Source: Ooceraea biroi
Lineage: Eukaryota > Arthropoda > Insecta > Hymenoptera > Formicidae
Length of the DNA stretch: 64,000 nt
Reading direction: 5' to 3'
Assembly: GCF_003672135.1 (NCBI RefSeq)
Contig: NC_039508.1
Location: 13,465,945 to 13,529,944 of the forward strand
The notes under the pieces were generated by a model that was given only the letters and a program-made list of their open reading frames with translations, made no database searches and was not told the DNA's origin. The position numbers and the translations under genes are program-made. This document shows positions 61,161 to 64,000 of the stretch, piece by piece (position 1 is the first letter of the stretch; the number at the start of each line of letters is the position of its first letter).

Positions 61161-64000
61161 ATTCTTAAATCACGTGGATTTTTTCGGAGGGACTTCGATG
61201 GCGGGGCAAGATGGGAACGGAGTCGGAACGGGGAACAGAGGAACTAAGGAGTGTACAATATACAATACAAGCCACGGAATATCACGATTCTCGTGTTAAG
61301 AAGTTAGATCCGCTTTTGACGCGCACGGCCACGCCCGGGCCGCCCGTTCTTCTTTTTTCATGAACTTTCTTTTCATTTTTTTTTACTTTTTATTGCTATT
61401 TTCTTATTTTCTCGTCGATGTGAGGCTCGCGTCACTTCGAGCGTAGGACCGTGTGCGCACCCCGAAGGAAGCCACAATAATTATGCGAGGGTTGAGCAAA
61501 TTCCCAAAGATTCGAGGGAACTGAGACGCGATTTCAATCTTGCGAAAGTCTCCGACTGTTAGCTGCCTTACAATTCCAATAAACTCGCCGAACGTAGCGC
61601 AATCGACGCGTTTTAATTGAAAGAGCAGATGGACGAAGAAAATATTTGATACAACAACGCTTACAAAGCTTTAACGTTAAATTAATTATGCTCGCGGCTT
61701 TAATGTGACTTAATATTGTACATGGACTCTTTATCCACAAGCTAATTTCACTAAGAACCATCACAGCACTAAATTCATAATACGTATTACGTATGATACG
61801 TATGATACAATAAAGAATAACATTTATCCGTACAAATAACTTAACTTGCGTAAGGATGTGACAAGCCTTCTTCATCCACTTGCCTGTTCAATTGTGCATC
61901 TGTACATATCGATCAGTTTCTACTTCTGCATCTTCGGCATATTGGTTCGTGCTTACACTCAGCACTAAATGTGGCAACTCTCACCTCACGTCCGCGTACT
62001 TTGATCGAATTCTTCGTACTAATATTCAGGATCAGAATTGAAGGTGGAAGAAACCAAATTTAGCGCTGAATGCATACAGATTGGAACAACGTAAATATAT
62101 ACAAAACGCTCGCCAGATATACCAGAATTTGTTAAAATTCATAAATCTCACGCGCAAATCTAAAACGGATCAAGACCTATTATGCGCAATCGGTAACAAC
62201 TAAATGTATCGTGAACATTATAAAACTTTATAGGAAACATCGTCATTTTCGAGAATAATATCGTTATCAATAATAACTCTCCGATTAGGTAATGTTAATT
62301 GATTCGAATAGCTTTTCGCTATATGCCACTCCTTCTGTATGAATAAATGCTTGCCTAAAGCACAGTGGGCCTCTGTTACTCGACGATACCCATCTGGAAT
62401 CACCCGAAAATCTTCCTCATGAATTTCGCCAATTGGACCGGTAGCAATTTTTACTCGTCTTGGCGCTCGACCGCGGTATTCTATTCAAAACAGCCGAACC
62501 AATTATAAGTTTCATCCGCGATAGTTGCACTCACGGCTCTGTTCGATTATTGCTTTCGAATTTCATGATATTTTCCGCTCCCCATTAATTCGGATTTACA
62601 AACACATTACAACGTTGCTCCATGAATATCGCAAAATGGAGAGAAGCTGATCAGAACTTCCAAGACTTAATACATCTCCCGTTTTAATTAACGCGTTTCG
62701 GTGTTAAAAAACACCCGTCGATTGCATCATATTTTACTCGTTCCTGTGCATAAATCGCGTAAAAACTTTGATTGGCAATAAATCGACAAAATCCCAAACG
62801 AACTCTACGGATAAGAACTGCAATAGTAGTACTGTAATAGAACTGTAAGAAAATAACAGCATTCGAAAGGTTACGTTTATATCAGACAAGTAATGCTAAC
62901 TGTTAATTGTTTTGTTTAACTTTTCGAGTGACCGATCGCTTTGTTTAGTCGCTGCTAACTTACCTTTCGCCATTGCGGCAAACAATAGTTGACAAATTTG
63001 GCTGATCGACAAACATCTCTCGACTATAGAAGATCCGCTCGTATCTTCTCCATTTTGCGATACATTGCTGCAGGATCGAAAACGCGTAAGAGACGCGACG
63101 GTGATAAGCCGAATCGCGACGGTATGCTTTAGAATTCGCGCGGGAAGCCGAACTTGGATCGCACGACGAGATGATCGACGTAAAGATGTCAGACAATGCC
63201 AGGCATCGAGCTGACCTTTCGATCGCTGCCGGTCGTTTCGGACGTGAGGTGCATCCTTATCGTCGCAGCGCGCGCGAAACGATAACGGTCTCTCCCGTTC
63301 TCGAGCATCGCGGGAATCCCATTCTCAGACGTTTCTTTACTTTAAAATCGCCATGCTACGTTCTGCCGCAGGCATCCCGCGCGATTTCGCCTCGAATCAC
63401 CGTTATCTCCCATCCCGGACATCACGTTTCTCTCTTTAGACCGCCTCCATTGTGTTACGTATACGCGTACGTATTCGCGATTGCGCTCCCTCCGCTCCCT
63501 AAAGTGACTCGCGCGGTTGATTGTAAATTGCTCGACGTTATATTATATGTTTAATAATTATCTACACCGATCGCTACTATTTTTATACAAATTCGGGACC
63601 GGGTTGGACTTTTGATCGGCACAGTGAGGTATTCTGCTGAATGTACGATCGAGTTGCAGTAAAATAAAACATTTCAGTCCTGAAAAATTGAGAACTTTTA
63701 ACAAATGTAACAAAATAAAAATAGTCCATATCTGAATTATGCAGTATCTGAATATAACATGAGGAAATATTGTGTTTCCTTAAACTAACCGTTTGTAATT
63801 TCATGAAGTGGAAAACCATCGTCAGCAACAACCGTAAGCCCAATCCATCCCAATCTATGAGTAAAAGATCGAAGGAGATTGTAAAATCACGGGGAAGATC
63901 GTCGACAATACGAAATGACTTTTCCCTCACGGTTCGTAAGAAAAAGTACGATTGATCGGACGACCGATGATCATGACGAGGATATAAAGGGATGACTCAT

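Larger units (their letters stand above)
57265..64000. other. AT-rich tail, no supported gene
   Basis: Apart from the second copy of the duplicated block (57803-57943), this stretch has a (TA)n run (61136-61160) and a repeated TCTTAAAGTTTAAG unit (60852-60865 and 60872-60885). A minus-strand open block ends at a consensus donor (GAAAG/GTAAGT at 62964/62963) but lacks an ATG, acceptor or recognised domain. No RNA gene is recognised. Confidence 0.45.

Noticed and set aside
62964..63196. Minus-strand open block ending at a strong GTAAGT donor
   Set aside because: It begins without an ATG or a good acceptor, and codon use is not coding-like (about 22% G-starting codons).

Overview
The window looks like a nuclear contig from a hymenopteran insect, most likely an ant. 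The evidence is many CpG dinucleotides at moderate overall GC, (CGA)n and GA/CT microsatellites everywhere, short insect-type introns, two mariner elements and a FANCJ/BRIP1-type helicase gene. The taxon is an inference; no rRNA, tRNA or mitochondrial marker is present to confirm it. The window is gene-poor. Long open frames are common on both strands of the GC-rich stretches, but nearly all look like background.

Layout. Positions 1-13681 hold no gene I can support, only simple repeats and GA/CT-rich tracts. On the minus strand, 13682-14497 carries the first two coding exons of a FANCJ/BRIP1 helicase, ending just past the Walker A motif; the rest of the protein was not found in the 13.7 kb that follow on that strand. 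Upstream lie a predicted 5'UTR exon and a probable bidirectional promoter (about 14700-15440) with a palindromic GTCACGTGAC box. A plus-strand leader exon candidate ends at 15499. Positions 16388-17138 are a foldback DNA transposon with long arms. From 17.1 to 41 kb there is no convincing gene, apart from a 47-nt exon candidate at 28104-28150 and a TATA promoter candidate near 25014. Positions 41050-42334 are a full-length mariner with an uninterrupted transposase. Positions 48086-49339 are a second mariner of another subfamily, with a broken transposase. Between 53.7 and 55.9 kb are several plus-strand exon candidates with good splice sites that end in the same phase. Positions 56642-57262 are a second foldback element with arms I read as identical and a leftover DUF4817 helix-turn-helix coding fragment. 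The tail (57.3-64 kb) is AT-rich and empty of recognisable genes.

How the parts relate. The only housekeeping function seen is DNA inter-strand crosslink repair (FANCJ). The four transposons all have TA target duplications, and three can be tied to transposase types; the foldback elements share a CAGGGTG terminus. Two diverged local duplications (30.6/31.1 kb and 56.1/57.9 kb), a TAAT-rich cluster and isolated leader exons suggest much of the window could be intron or regulatory sequence of a large gene whose main coding exons lie outside. That last point is inference.
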